The notes: a model not told the origin generated them from the sequence alone. 64,000 bases of DNA from Nonomuraea soli (GCF_013761175.1 NZ_JACDUR010000005.1:592970-656969), one strand, 5' to 3'. Counted from the stretch's first letter, positions 43,382 through 53,033 are shown. Numbers and translations are program-made.

Positions 43382-44566
43382 TCAGCCGAGACGCTGGGGG
43401 GCGACCGGGCTGGCGAGGCTGCCCTCGGAGGAGAAGAACCGCTCGGCGACCTGGTCGAGAGCCAGGCAGGCGCCGCCCAGGGCCACGCACTCCTCCCCGA
43501 GGGTCGAGGGCCGGATGGCGGGCACGCGCAGGCAGTGGGGTTCGAGTGCCCGCTGGAGCGCCGGCAGCAGCACGTCGGCCGAGCGGGAGAACCCGCCTCC
43601 CAGGATGACCAGTTCGGGGTCGAGGGTGAGGACCATGGCGGCGGTGCCCAGCGCCAGGCGGCGGGCGTAGACGTCGACGGCCTCCTGGGCCACGGCGTCC
43701 CCGGCGCGGGCGGCGCCGAAGACGAGCCTGGCGGCCTCCTCCGGCGGCGCGCCGTCGGCCACGGGGCAGCCCTCCAGCTCGACCGCCATGGTGCGCCAGC
43801 CGGTGATGTCCATCAGGCCGACCTCGCCCGTGGCACCGCTGAAGCCGTGGTGGAGGCGGCCGCTGAGGATGAGCGCCGCGCCCGGTCTGCGGCCGACGTG
43901 CAGGTAGACGAGGTCCTGGACGCCGGCGGCGACGCCGAGCCGCTGCTCGGCGAGGGCTGCGAGCTTGCTGTCGTTCTCGATGGTGATCGGGCACGACAGG
44001 CGCTCGCCCAGATGGCCGGCGAGGTCGACCCCCGGCCAGTCGGGAAGGGCCTCGACCCGGGTGACCACCCCTTCCCTGCTGACGACGCCGACGCTTCCGG
44101 CGGTGACGCCCCACAGGTCGGCCGCGGCCAGCCCGGAGGCGACCAGCGCGGCCTCGACGGCCCGCCACACGGCCTCCAGGCGCTCGGGCCTGGTGGTGTT
44201 CCTGTCGACGGCGACGCGTCCGCTGGCCACGATGCGGCCCGTGAGGTCGGTGACGACGGCCAGGACCTTGTGCACTCCTATGTCGATGCCGAGCACGTGC
44301 CCGGCGTCGGCGCGGAAGCGGTAGCGCTTGGCGGGCCGGCCCATCGTGCCGGGCGTGGGCTCGACCTCGGTGATCCAGCCGCGCTGGTGGAGGTCGGTGA
44401 CCACGTCGCCGACCGAGGCCCGCGACAGCCCCGTCTGGGCCGACAGCTCGGTGAGCGTCAGTGGTGCGCGTGACTCGCGCAGGGCGCGGATGCTGCTGAG
44501 GGAGTTCAGCTGACGCAGGCGCTGAAGATCCCCACCACTGACCTGCACAGGTTCGCTCCTCGTCAT
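43382..44566 (-). CDS. ROK-family transcriptional regulator
   Basis: 394 residues. An N-terminal winged helix (LTLTELSAQTGLSRASVGDV) precedes a ROK sugar-kinase-like domain (LGIDIGVHKVLAVVTDLTGR, TIENDSKLAALAEQRLG, GATGEVGLMDITGW). It lacks the zinc-binding CxCGxxGC of NagC and Mlc. ROK repressors sense a sugar and release their operator. It is divergent from the dehydrogenase/hexosaminidase/ABC operon and is probably its regulator. ATG 44566 has GGAGA upstream; the frame is open to 44632. Confidence 0.9.
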   Translation of the reverse strand: MTRSEPVQVSGGDLQRLRQLNSLSSIRALRESRAPLTLTELSAQTGLSRASVGDVVTDLHQRGWITEVEPTPGTMGRPAKRYRFRADAGHVLGIDIGVHKVLAVVTDLTGRIVASGRVAVDRNTTRPERLEAVWRAVEAALVASGLAAADLWGVTAGSVGVVSREGVVTRVEALPDWPGVDLAGHLGERLSCPITIENDSKLAALAEQRLGVAAGVQDLVYLHVGRRPGAALILSGRLHHGFSGATGEVGLMDITGWRTMAVELEGCPVADGAPPEEAARLVFGAARAGDAVAQEAVDVYARRLALGTAAMVLTLDPELVILGGGFSRSADVLLPALQRALEPHCLRVPAIRPSTLGEECVALGGACLALDQVAERFFSSEGSLASPVAPQRLG

Positions 44567-44668
44567 CAATGGTCTCCGGGCATTAATGAGATCATCCGGC
44601 AAAGCGGGTCTTGACTGCAAGGCGGGATCCATGACTATTTATGGAGTCCGCAATAAGGGGGTCCGCGA
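44567..44668. promoter_or_regulatory. Divergent control region of the ROK/amino-sugar operon
   Basis: 102 bp. Rightward candidate promoter: TTGACT at 44611 and TATTTA at 44636 (19-bp spacing, weak). CATTAATG (44581-44588) is an 8-bp AT-rich palindrome near the ROK start and could be part of a ROK operator. An AAGGGGG site precedes the dehydrogenase ATG. I see no convincing DasR-type box. Confidence 0.4.
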
Positions 44669-45913
44669 ATGACAGTGACTATAGCCGTAGCCGGGGCGGG
44701 AGCCCGCGGCATGATCTACGCCCGGGCGGCCGCCGCCGACGGCCGGGCGCGGATCGTGGCCGTGGCCGACCCGGATCCGGCCAGACGGGCCGCGATGGCC
44801 GCGGAACACGGCGTTCCCGAGGAAGCCTGCTTCACGGGATGGGCCGAGCTGGCCGCCGTGCCGAAGCTGGCCGACGCCGTGATCATCGCGACCCAGGACA
44901 CGATGCACGCCGACCCGGCCGTCGCCTTCGCCGACCTGGGCTACGCCATCCTGCTGGAGAAGCCGCTGGCCCCCACCGAGCCGGAGGCCCGCCGCATCGT
45001 GGAGGCCGTCGAGCGCAACGGGGTCGTCTTCGCCGTCTGCCACGTGCTCCGCTACACCGCCTACACCAGGGCGTTCAAGCAGCTCCTGGGCAGCGGCCGG
45101 TTAGGGCCGATCTCCAGCGTGCAGCACCTGGAACCGGTGGGCTGGTGGCACATGGCCCACTCGTTCGTGCGCGGCTCCTGGCGCAACACCGCCGAATCCG
45201 GGCCGATGTTGCTGACCAAGTCGTGCCACGACATCGACTGGCTGCTCCACATCGTCGACGAGAAGCCTGTCGCCGTGTCGTCCTTCGGCTCCCTGACCCA
45301 TTTCCGTCCGGAGAACCGGCCGGAGGGCGCGGGCACACGATGCGTCAGCTGCCCCGTCGAGCCGGCCTGCCCCTATTCGGCCTCCCGCCTGTACCTGGGC
45401 TGCCTCGGCGACCCCGTCCGCGAGTTCTGGCCGCTCGGCGCGGTGACGTCGGACGCCAGTACGGCAGGCGTCATGCACGCGCTGGAGACCGGCCCCTACG
45501 GACGGTGCGTCTACGACTGCGACAACGACGTGGTCGACCAGCAGGTCGTCACGATGGAGTTCGAGCGGGGCACGACCGTGTCGTTCACGATGACGGCGTT
45601 CACGCCGCTGGAGCACCGCAAGACGCGCGTCTTCGGCAGCCACGGCTTCGCCGAGGGAGACGGGCACACCATCAGGGTCGTCGACTTCGTGACCGGCTCC
45701 GAGGAGACGATCGACACCGGCACGAGCGCCGGCGCGTCGTTGTCCGACGGCCACGGCGGCGGCGACACCGGGCTCATCAGGGCGTTCGTCGAGGCCGTGG
45801 AGAAGGGTGACCAGGGGCCGCTCGGCGCGGGTCCCGACGACGCCCTCGCGGGTCACCTCGTCGTCTGGGCCGCCGAGCGCGCCCGCGCGAACCGGACGGT
45901 GGAGGCCCTGTGA
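44669..45913 (+). CDS. Gfo/Idh/MocA-family oxidoreductase
   Basis: 414 residues. N-terminal Rossmann fold (VTIAVAGAGARGMIYARAAA), the EKP motif in AILLEKPLAPTEPE, and a C-terminal substrate domain with a cysteine cluster, RCVSCPVEPACPYSA, typical of a subfamily. It oxidises or reduces a sugar or sugar derivative with NAD(P). As the first gene of the operon with GH20 and the importer it may process the freed amino-sugar, for example by 3-keto formation. It overlaps the GH20 gene by 4 bp (GTGA). Confidence 0.9.
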   Translation: MTVTIAVAGAGARGMIYARAAAADGRARIVAVADPDPARRAAMAAEHGVPEEACFTGWAELAAVPKLADAVIIATQDTMHADPAVAFADLGYAILLEKPLAPTEPEARRIVEAVERNGVVFAVCHVLRYTAYTRAFKQLLGSGRLGPISSVQHLEPVGWWHMAHSFVRGSWRNTAESGPMLLTKSCHDIDWLLHIVDEKPVAVSSFGSLTHFRPENRPEGAGTRCVSCPVEPACPYSASRLYLGCLGDPVREFWPLGAVTSDASTAGVMHALETGPYGRCVYDCDNDVVDQQVVTMEFERGTTVSFTMTAFTPLEHRKTRVFGSHGFAEGDGHTIRVVDFVTGSEETIDTGTSAGASLSDGHGGGDTGLIRAFVEAVEKGDQGPLGAGPDDALAGHLVVWAAERARANRTVEAL

Positions 45914-47508
45914 CCACGATCCCGGCCCCTGCCTCCGCGACCATCGGCGACGGGTGCTTCACCTTCACCGATACGACCCCGCTGACCGCCGACCCGGCGC
46001 TGGACCGGGCGGCCGGGTGGCTGCGCCAGGCCCTCGCCCCGGCCACCGGGCTGCAGCTGCCCGAAGGTCCAGGCGGCGTCGAGATCCGCCTGGTCGAGGG
46101 CCTCGACCCCGAGGCGTACCGGCTCAGCGCCACCACCCGATCCGTGGTGATCGAGGCCACCGGCCAGGCAGGGGCGTTCTACGGCGCGCAGACGCTGCGC
46201 CAGCTGCTCGACCCTGCCGCCTTCCGCGCCGGCCGTACGGCGGACAGGACCTGGAGCATCCCCGAGATCACCGTCTCCGACGCCCCCGCGTACGGCTGGC
46301 GCGGCTGCCTCATCGACGTGGCCCGCCACTTCCTGCCCAAGAACGACCTCCTGCGCTACATCGACCTGCTGGCCGCCCACAAGCTCAACGTCCTGCACCT
46401 GCACCTGACCGACGACCAGGGCTGGCGGCTGGAGATCAGGAAGTATCCGAAACTCACCAAGGTCGGCTCATGGCGGCGCGAGTCGCCGCTGGGCGCCAGG
46501 CGGCACCGCATGTACGACGGCCGCCCGCACGGCGGCTACTACACGCAGGACGACATCAGGGAGATCGTCTCCTACGCCGCCGACCGGTTCGTCACCGTCG
46601 TCCCGGAGATCGACCTGCCCGGCCACACCCAGGCCGCCATCGCCGCCTACCCCGAGCTGGGCAACCTCGGCACACCCCTGGACGTGCGCACCGACTGGGG
46701 CGTCGGCGAGAACGTGCTCAACGTCGCCGACGAGACGATCGCCTTCTTCACCGACGTCCTCGACGAGGTCATCGAGCTCTTCCCCGGCGAATACATCTGC
46801 GTCGGCGGCGACGAGACGCCCAAGACCCAGTGGAACGCGAGCGTCCCCGCCAAGGAGCGCATGCGCGAGCTGGGCCTGCGCGACGCCGACGAGCTGCAGA
46901 CCTGGCTCATGCGGCACTTCACCGACTACCTGCTGGCCCGCGGGCGCAAACCGGTCGGCTGGGACGAGCTCCTGGAAGGCGGCCTGCCGCCGGGCGTCAC
47001 CGTCGGCGCCTGGCGCGGCCCCACATGCGCGGCGATGGCGGCCAGAGCCGGCCACGACGTGGTCGTCTCCCCCTTCGCCGAGACCTACCTGGACTTCCGC
47101 CAGGCGGAGGGCGAGCAGGAGCCGGTGCCGATCGGCAGCGTGACCTCGCTGCGCTCCATCTACGCGTTCGACCCGGTCCCACCAGGACTGGCGGAACGGG
47201 ACCGGATCCTGGGCGCGCAGGCGGCGCTGTGGACCGAGCACATCGACTCGCCCCGGCTCCTCGACTACATGGCCTTCCCCCGCCTGGCCGCCTTCGCCGA
47301 GGCGATGTGGAGCGAAGAACGCGACTTCGACGACTTCCTCGTACGGCTGGCCGTACACGAGAAGCGGCTCGACGCGCTGGGCGTGGAATATCGCCCGGCC
47401 GGCGGCCCGCACCCCTGGCAGCAACGTCCCGACGCCCCCGGACACCCCCGGACCAGGGCCGAGATCGACGCCCAGCTCGCCACCTGGACCTCCAACCTCC
47501 ACCCCTGA
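45910..47508 (+). CDS. GH20 beta-N-acetylhexosaminidase, cytoplasmic
   Basis: 532 residues. The GH20 N-terminal domain (FYGAQTLRQLLDPAAF) and barrel (APAYGWRGCLIDVARHF, LHLHLTDDQGWRLEI, VPEIDLPGHTQAAI) lead to the catalytic pair in CVGGDETPKTQWN (Asp-Glu ~300), with the neighbouring-acetamido mechanism. No signal peptide is visible, so it acts on imported oligosaccharides, likely N,N'-diacetylchitobiose or related GlcNAc dimers. GTG 45910 overlaps the dehydrogenase stop. It is followed by the transporter genes. Confidence 0.93.
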   Translation: MTTIPAPASATIGDGCFTFTDTTPLTADPALDRAAGWLRQALAPATGLQLPEGPGGVEIRLVEGLDPEAYRLSATTRSVVIEATGQAGAFYGAQTLRQLLDPAAFRAGRTADRTWSIPEITVSDAPAYGWRGCLIDVARHFLPKNDLLRYIDLLAAHKLNVLHLHLTDDQGWRLEIRKYPKLTKVGSWRRESPLGARRHRMYDGRPHGGYYTQDDIREIVSYAADRFVTVVPEIDLPGHTQAAIAAYPELGNLGTPLDVRTDWGVGENVLNVADETIAFFTDVLDEVIELFPGEYICVGGDETPKTQWNASVPAKERMRELGLRDADELQTWLMRHFTDYLLARGRKPVGWDELLEGGLPPGVTVGAWRGPTCAAMAARAGHDVVVSPFAETYLDFRQAEGEQEPVPIGSVTSLRSIYAFDPVPPGLAERDRILGAQAALWTEHIDSPRLLDYMAFPRLAAFAEAMWSEERDFDDFLVRLAVHEKRLDALGVEYRPAGGPHPWQQRPDAPGHPRTRAEIDAQLATWTSNLHP

Positions 47509-47527
47509 CCCCCCAATGGAGACAACC

Positions 47528-48781
47528 ATGCGTTTCCGTCTGACCCTCGCGGTCCTCACCGCGCTGACGGCCGCCTGCGGCTCGTCGGGCACCGCCGGCT
47601 CGTCCGGCGACCCCTCGGGCTCGGGCAAGGCCACGATCAGCTACGCCATCTGGGACAAGAACGACCAGGCGAGCGCGGAGAAGATCATCGCGGCCTTCCA
47701 GCAGGCCAACCCGAACGTCACGGTGAAGCTCGAGATCACCCCGTGGGACCAGTACTGGACCAAGCTCCAGACGGCCGCCTCCGGCGGCGCCGCCCCCGAC
47801 GTGTTCTGGATGAACAGCCTCAACGTCCGCATGTACGCCAAGGGCGGCATCCTCGCCCCGCTCGACGAGTCCAAGACCCAGGGGCTCACTCCTGCGGTCG
47901 TCGACGGCTACCGCTACGACGGCAAGCTGTACGGCCTGCCGCACAACGTCGGCATCCCGGCGCTCTGGTACGACAAGAAGATCTTCGACGACGCCGGCGT
48001 GGCCTACCCGACCGCCGACTGGACCTGGGACGACGTCAAGACGGCCGCCAAGAAGCTCACCGACCCGTCCAAGAAGCAGTTCGGCATCCTGGCCCACATG
48101 TGGGACCAGGGCGCCTTCTACCCGACGATGTACCAGGCCGGCGGCGAGGTGATCTCCGCCGACGGCAAGAAGAGCGGCTTCGACAACCCCGCCTCGATCC
48201 AGGGCCTGGAGTTCTGGACCAGCATGATCCAGGAGAAGGTCGCCCCGGTCGCCGAGGTCTACGCCGACACCGACTCCATCACGCTCTTCCAGTCGGGCAA
48301 GTACGGCATGTTCTACGGCGGCGCCTGGCTCGCCGCCACGTTCGCGGCCAACCCCGAGGTCGCCGAGCGCATCGACCTGGTCGCGCTGCCCAAGGGCCCG
48401 GCCAAGGAGGCCGTGATCCTGCTCGGCCTGGCCAACGCGGTCTCGGCCAAGAGCGAGCACCCCAAGGAGGCCGCGGCCTTCGCCGAGTTCGTCGCCTCCG
48501 AGCCGGCGCAGAAGATCCTCGCCGACGCCGGCGGCGGCGCCCTGTCGCTGCGTGAGGGCACGCAGGACGGCTGGTTCAAGGCCTTCCCGAACTTCCACCT
48601 CAAGGAGACCTACGACGCGTCGCTGCCGTACGGCGTGCCGTACCCGGTGTCACTCAACACCGCGCAGTGGCAGGACGTGCAGAACAAACTGCTGGCCGAG
48701 GCCTGGGCGGGCAAGCGGCCGGTGGCCGACGTCGCCAAGGAGATCGCGGCGCAGATGAACGAGATCCTGGCCAAGGAGTAA
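47528..48781 (+). CDS. Sugar ABC transporter substrate-binding lipoprotein
   Basis: 417 residues. Lipoprotein signal MRFRLTLAVLTALTAACG (lipobox L-T-A-A-C), then ISYAIWDKNDQASAEKIIAA, APDVFWMNSLNVRMYAKGG, YDGKLYGLPHNVGIPALWYD and QSGKYGMFYGGAWLAATFA, a family 1 carbohydrate-binding protein. ATG 47528 is chosen (GGAG upstream) over 47516. Operon context suggests it captures GlcNAc oligomers or a related amino-sugar. Confidence 0.92.
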   Translation: MRFRLTLAVLTALTAACGSSGTAGSSGDPSGSGKATISYAIWDKNDQASAEKIIAAFQQANPNVTVKLEITPWDQYWTKLQTAASGGAAPDVFWMNSLNVRMYAKGGILAPLDESKTQGLTPAVVDGYRYDGKLYGLPHNVGIPALWYDKKIFDDAGVAYPTADWTWDDVKTAAKKLTDPSKKQFGILAHMWDQGAFYPTMYQAGGEVISADGKKSGFDNPASIQGLEFWTSMIQEKVAPVAEVYADTDSITLFQSGKYGMFYGGAWLAATFAANPEVAERIDLVALPKGPAKEAVILLGLANAVSAKSEHPKEAAAFAEFVASEPAQKILADAGGGALSLREGTQDGWFKAFPNFHLKETYDASLPYGVPYPVSLNTAQWQDVQNKLLAEAWAGKRPVADVAKEIAAQMNEILAKE

Positions 48782-48784
48782 TCG

Positions 48785-49663
48785 ATGCACTCCAAGCGCG
48801 AGTGGGCGTGGGGCTACCTGCTCATCGCCCCGATGGCGCTGGGATTGGCCGTCTTCTACCTGTGGCCGATCGCCCAGACCCTGTACCTCAGCATGACCGA
48901 GTCGGGCGTCTTCGGCGGTTACACCTGGGTGGGGACGGCCAACTTCGCCGAGCTCTTCGGCGACGAGGAGATGTACGGCACGCTCGGCAACACCATGCTC
49001 TACTCGGTGCTGGTGCTGGCGGGCGTGCCGCTGTCCATCGTCGTCGCGGCGCTGCTCAACGTGCCGGGCCTGCGCGGCCTGAGCGTCTACCGCACGCTGT
49101 ACTTCCTGCCCGTGGTGACCATGCCGGCGGCCATCGGCCTGACCTGGAGCTACCTGTTCAACGGCGAGTTCGGGGCGATCAACCACCTGCTCGGCACGAT
49201 CGGGATCGACGGGCCGTACTGGCTCGGCGACGAGAGGTTCGCGATCTACGCCATCGCGATCGTCGGCATCTGGAGCTCGATCGGCTACAACGCCGTGCTG
49301 TTCCTGGCCGGGCTGCAGGGAATCCCTCGTCACTTCTACGAGGCCGCCGAGATCGACGGCGCGGGGCGGATGCGGCAGTTCTTCAGCATCACCCTGCCGT
49401 TGCTCACGCCGACCACGTTCTTCGTCATCGTCATCACGATGATCAACGCGTTGCAGGTGTTCGACCTGGTCTACCTCATGGTCGACGCGGGCAGCCCCGC
49501 TCTGGCGGGCAGCCGGACGATCGTCTACCTCTTCTACCAGACCGGTTTCGTGCAGAACCAGCGCGGCATGGCCGCGGCGATCGCCGTCATCCTGCTCGCG
49601 CTGATCCTGGTCCTGACCGCGATCCAGTTCAGGCTCCAGAAGAAGTGGGTGCACTATGAGTAA
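48785..49663 (+). CDS. Sugar ABC transporter permease (MalF type)
   Basis: 292 residues with six helices (GYLLIAPMALGLAVFYLWPI) and the EAA loop FYEAAEIDGAGRMRQFFSIT-LPLLTP. The gene follows the binding protein by 3 bp and overlaps the next permease by 8 bp. No ATPase gene is present in the operon, as in the first transport operon. Confidence 0.92.
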   Translation: MHSKREWAWGYLLIAPMALGLAVFYLWPIAQTLYLSMTESGVFGGYTWVGTANFAELFGDEEMYGTLGNTMLYSVLVLAGVPLSIVVAALLNVPGLRGLSVYRTLYFLPVVTMPAAIGLTWSYLFNGEFGAINHLLGTIGIDGPYWLGDERFAIYAIAIVGIWSSIGYNAVLFLAGLQGIPRHFYEAAEIDGAGRMRQFFSITLPLLTPTTFFVIVITMINALQVFDLVYLMVDAGSPALAGSRTIVYLFYQTGFVQNQRGMAAAIAVILLALILVLTAIQFRLQKKWVHYE

Positions 49664-50471
49664 GCCTCGGACCTGGCCCGCGCACGTCATCCTGGCGGCG
49701 GGCGCCCTGGTGATGCTCGCCCCGTTCGCCTGGCAGCTCATCGTCTCGCTGCAGACGCTGCCCGACTCGCTGCGCGTGCCGCCGAAGTTCACCCCGTCGT
49801 GGCAGTGGTCCAACTTCGTCGACGTCTTCCGCTCGGTGCCCCTGGGCAGGCAGTTCCTCAACACCGTCGTGGTGACGGCGGCGGTGACGGCGGGCCAGCT
49901 CCTGCTGTGCTCGCTGGCCGCCTTCGCCTTCGCCCGGCTGCGCTTCCCCGGCCGCGGCATCCTGTTCATGGCCTTCCTGGCCGTGCTGATGGTGCCGGGC
50001 GAGCTCTTCCTCATCCCCCGCTACGAGATCATGACGGGGCTGGGCTGGCTCAACACGCTGCAGGCCCTGATCGCCCCCGGCGTCTTCGGCGCCTTCGGCA
50101 CGTTCCTGCTGCGGCAGTTCTTCATGTCGCTGCCGAAGGAGCTCGACGAGGCCGCCTCGATCGACGGGGCCAACCCGTGGCAGATCTACTGGCACATCCT
50201 GCTGCCGCTGGTGCGGCCCGGACTGCTCGCTCTGGGACTGCTCACGGTGATGTGGTCGTGGAGCAGCCTGCTGTGGCCGCTGGTGGTCAACACCGATCCG
50301 GAGATGATGACGCTGTCGGCCGGACTCGCCTCGCTGCGCGGGCAGTTCCTGACGAACTACCCCATCCTGTTCGCGGGGTCGATCGTGGCGTCGCTGCCGG
50401 TGATCGTGCTCTTCGTCGTCATGCAACGCCAGCTGATCGCGGGGATCGCGTTCACGGGGTCGAAGGGGTGA
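49656..50471 (+). CDS. Sugar ABC transporter permease (MalG type)
   Basis: 271 residues. Helices start with VILAAGALVMLAPFAWQLIV, and the EAA loop is ELDEAASIDGANPWQIYWHI-LLPLVRPG. It overlaps the previous gene by 8 bp and its end overlaps the convergent MFS gene by 20 bp, so there is no room for a separate terminator; read-through into antisense of the MFS gene is possible. Confidence 0.92.
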   Translation: MSKPRTWPAHVILAAGALVMLAPFAWQLIVSLQTLPDSLRVPPKFTPSWQWSNFVDVFRSVPLGRQFLNTVVVTAAVTAGQLLLCSLAAFAFARLRFPGRGILFMAFLAVLMVPGELFLIPRYEIMTGLGWLNTLQALIAPGVFGAFGTFLLRQFFMSLPKELDEAASIDGANPWQIYWHILLPLVRPGLLALGLLTVMWSWSSLLWPLVVNTDPEMMTLSAGLASLRGQFLTNYPILFAGSIVASLPVIVLFVVMQRQLIAGIAFTGSKG

Positions 50472-51687
50472 CCTCCGCCGGGACCTCGTCGTCGTGGGCG
50501 ATGTGCAGGAGCTGCCGCCACAGCGCCACCACGAAGACGGCGGAACCGGCGAAGGCGAACCAGAAGGGAGCCGTCACGCCGTAGTGCGAGGCGAGGGCGC
50601 CGCCGATCAGCGAGCCGACGACCATGCCGCCGAAGACGCAGATGGTGTTCACGCTGCCCACCCGGCCCTGCAGCTCGGCCGGTACGGCACGCTGGCGGAC
50701 GGTGACCGAGGTGGCGCCCCAGATGAAGGCGTGCGCGCCGAACACCAGGAAGATCGGGAAGGCCACCCAGGCGGAGGTCGCCAGGGCCAGGCCCAGATGG
50801 GTGAGCGTCTCGATGATCAGGCCGGCGCGCATGACGACGCCGAGGCTGAACCGGCGGGTGATCGCCCCGTACAACGCGGTGCCGATCAGCCCGCCGACCG
50901 CCATGATCGTGGTAAGCAGGCCGAAGCCGACCGAGCCGAGGCCGAGCCGCTCCAGGCTGTAGAGCACCAGCACCGACCAGGCGGCGCCGAAGGTGAAGTT
51001 GAAGATCAGGATGGTGAGCACCAGGGTGCGCACGGCGGCGTGCCGTACCGTCCAGAGGAAACCCTCGCGCAGGTCGTGCAGGACACTCTTGCCCGTCGAG
51101 CCGTTCTCGCGGCCGTGCGGCGGGAGCACGATGCGGGTGATCATGAGGAGCCCGGCCGCGGCCAGCAGGAACTGACCGGCGAACGGCCATGCCGCCCCCG
51201 CGGTGAACAGCAGCGCGCCGAGCGGCGGCCCGGCGAGCTGGTTGAGCGTGAGGAAGCCGGTCTGCAGCCGCGAGTTGGCCAGGGCCAGGTCGTCGCGGGG
51301 CACGAGCATCGGGGCGAGGGTCGATGCGGTGTTGTCGGCGAACACCTCGGCGACGCCCATCAGCGCCAGCGCGACCAGCGCGGAAGCCACCGTGATCGTC
51401 CCGGTGGCGATCATCGTGATCAGGCCCGCCAGGACGACCAGCCGCGCCGCGTTGGCCACCAGCATGATCCGCCGCCGGTTGAGCCGGTCCGACAACACCC
51501 CGGCGTAGAGGCTGAACACCATCGGCGGCGCCCAGCCGATCAGCGCGCCCAGCGAGATCAGGAAGGGGTCCTTGGTCAGCGAGGCGATGAGCAGCGGTGC
51601 GGCCGCCATGGCGACGCCGTCGCCGAAGTTGGTCGACCAGCTCGATCCCAGGAGCCAGCGAAACGATGAACCCCACCGTTTGGGCAT
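50452..51687 (-). CDS. MFS exporter (DHA-type)
   Basis: About 411 residues, 12 hydrophobic segments. Typical exporter motifs: SLYAGVLSDRLNRRRIMLVA (motif A, G-x-x-x-D-R-x-x-R-R), VPRDDLALANSRLQTGFLTL and GSLIGGALASHYG. Close to MFS proteins of the ENT/TetA-like efflux group. Start is uncertain: ATG 51687 is listed; GTG 51711 and ATG 51699 are in frame. Substrate unknown; it is probably unrelated to the convergent sugar operon. Confidence 0.88.
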   Translation of the reverse strand: MPKRWGSSFRWLLGSSWSTNFGDGVAMAAAPLLIASLTKDPFLISLGALIGWAPPMVFSLYAGVLSDRLNRRRIMLVANAARLVVLAGLITMIATGTITVASALVALALMGVAEVFADNTASTLAPMLVPRDDLALANSRLQTGFLTLNQLAGPPLGALLFTAGAAWPFAGQFLLAAAGLLMITRIVLPPHGRENGSTGKSVLHDLREGFLWTVRHAAVRTLVLTILIFNFTFGAAWSVLVLYSLERLGLGSVGFGLLTTIMAVGGLIGTALYGAITRRFSLGVVMRAGLIIETLTHLGLALATSAWVAFPIFLVFGAHAFIWGATSVTVRQRAVPAELQGRVGSVNTICVFGGMVVGSLIGGALASHYGVTAPFWFAFAGSAVFVVALWRQLLHIAHDDEVPAEVTPSTP

Positions 51688-51802
51688 AAAACGCCCCATA
51701 ATCCCGCGCACAAATCACCAACCCTACGGGCCGTCGTGAGCGGCGGCAACGCAATTACCGACCGCCCGTATCCTGGGACAACGCTCGTCCGAGGAGAGAA
51801 GC

Positions 51803-53011
51803 ATGCAGGGGGACGCCGAACACGCCCGCGAACTGATCGGCAGGGCGGTCGGCCTGCTCCACCACGACGACCAGGCGGGATTCGACACCTGCGTCGCCAT
51901 CCTGGCCGACGGCGACGGACCGGCGCCCGGCTGGAGCCGGGTCGTCGACGGCGAACTGAACGCCACCATCGCACGGTCCATCGCGACCCTGTGGCGCAAC
52001 GGCTGGCAACCCGCCGACCTGATCCGCGTGGCCGCGCGGCGCCTCGGCCCGCCGCACGCCGAACTGGCCGCCGAGCAGATCACCTCGGAACTACGGACCT
52101 ACGCCCACGACACCGTGCCGGAACGCTGGCTGGACCAGGTCACCGCCGTCACCGGCCGCAAGGAGCCGCGCCTGGTCGCCATCGGCCAGGCGCTCGAACT
52201 GCTCCAGCTCCTGACCACCCTCCCCCGCCTCGAACAACTCGGCCCCATCCCCGGCCAGGCCCGCCGTACCTCGCCCACCCGCACGTCGCCCACCCGCACG
52301 TCGCCCACCCGCACGTCGACCGCCGACGACAAGACGCTCACCAGAGTCCGCGCCCTCCTCGCCAAGGCCGAGTCGACCTCCTACGAGGCCGAGGCGCAGA
52401 CCTTCACCGCGGCGGCGCAGCGGCTGATGGCCAAACACAGCATCGACGTCGCCATGCTGGAGACCGGGCCCCACTCCGGACCCTCCGGCATCAGGGTGGG
52501 CATCGACGCGCCCTACGAGCAGGCCAAGGCGTCACTCCTGTCCGTCGTCGCCGACGCCAACCGCTGCCGCGCCGTCTGGAGCGACGACCTCGGGTTCTCC
52601 ACCGTGCTCGGATTCGAGGCCGACCTCGACGCCGTCGAACTGCTCTTCACCTCGCTGCTGGTACAGGCGACCACCTCGATCGTCCAGGCGGGCACCAAGA
52701 AGCACGGGTCAGGGCGATCACGCAGCCGCTCGTTCCGCGAGTCGTTCCTGCAGGCGTTCACGGTGAGGGTCGGGGAACGGCTCGACGAGGCGACCGCCGA
52801 GACGGTGCGGGAGGAGGGTGAGGCACGCGGCACCGACCTCGTCCCCCTGCTCGCGGCCCGCACGGCCGAGGTGGAGTCGGCGGTGGAGGCGATGTTCCCG
52901 GCGCTGACGCGGTCGCGGGTGCGCGGCGCCTACGACCACGAGGGCTGGACGGCCGGCCGCGCGGCAGCCGACCAGGCCCGGCTGGGGGTGCGGGGACAGG
53001 TCGGCTCGTGA
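51803..53011 (+). CDS. DUF2786-domain protein
   Basis: 402 residues. N-terminal helical region, then a linker of three SPTRT repeats, then DUF2786 (RVRALLAKAESTSYEAEAQT, AAQRLMAKHSID) and a C-terminal domain with TTSIVQAGTKKHGSGRSRSR and AYDHEGWTAGRAAADQAR. DUF2786 proteins occur in phage and actinobacterial genomes; function unknown, some resemble phage-encoded nucleic-acid proteins. GAGGAGA lies before the ATG. Nothing around it suggests a mobile origin. Confidence 0.85.
   Translation: MQGDAEHARELIGRAVGLLHHDDQAGFDTCVAILADGDGPAPGWSRVVDGELNATIARSIATLWRNGWQPADLIRVAARRLGPPHAELAAEQITSELRTYAHDTVPERWLDQVTAVTGRKEPRLVAIGQALELLQLLTTLPRLEQLGPIPGQARRTSPTRTSPTRTSPTRTSTADDKTLTRVRALLAKAESTSYEAEAQTFTAAAQRLMAKHSIDVAMLETGPHSGPSGIRVGIDAPYEQAKASLLSVVADANRCRAVWSDDLGFSTVLGFEADLDAVELLFTSLLVQATTSIVQAGTKKHGSGRSRSRSFRESFLQAFTVRVGERLDEATAETVREEGEARGTDLVPLLAARTAEVESAVEAMFPALTRSRVRGAYDHEGWTAGRAAADQARLGVRGQVGS
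52271..52315 (+). repeat. Three perfect 15-bp tandem repeats in the DUF2786 gene
   Basis: TCGCCCACCCGCACG repeated three times without mismatch, coding SPTRT-like units in a linker. Perfect identity implies recent copy-number change; the number may vary between strains. Confidence 0.9.
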
Positions 53012-53033
53012 ATTTCAACGTCCGGGGCGGCGG

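Noticed and set aside
43382..50471. DasR-type box controlling the amino-sugar operon
   Set aside because: I found only a partial TGGTCT half-site near 44570 and no matching second half.
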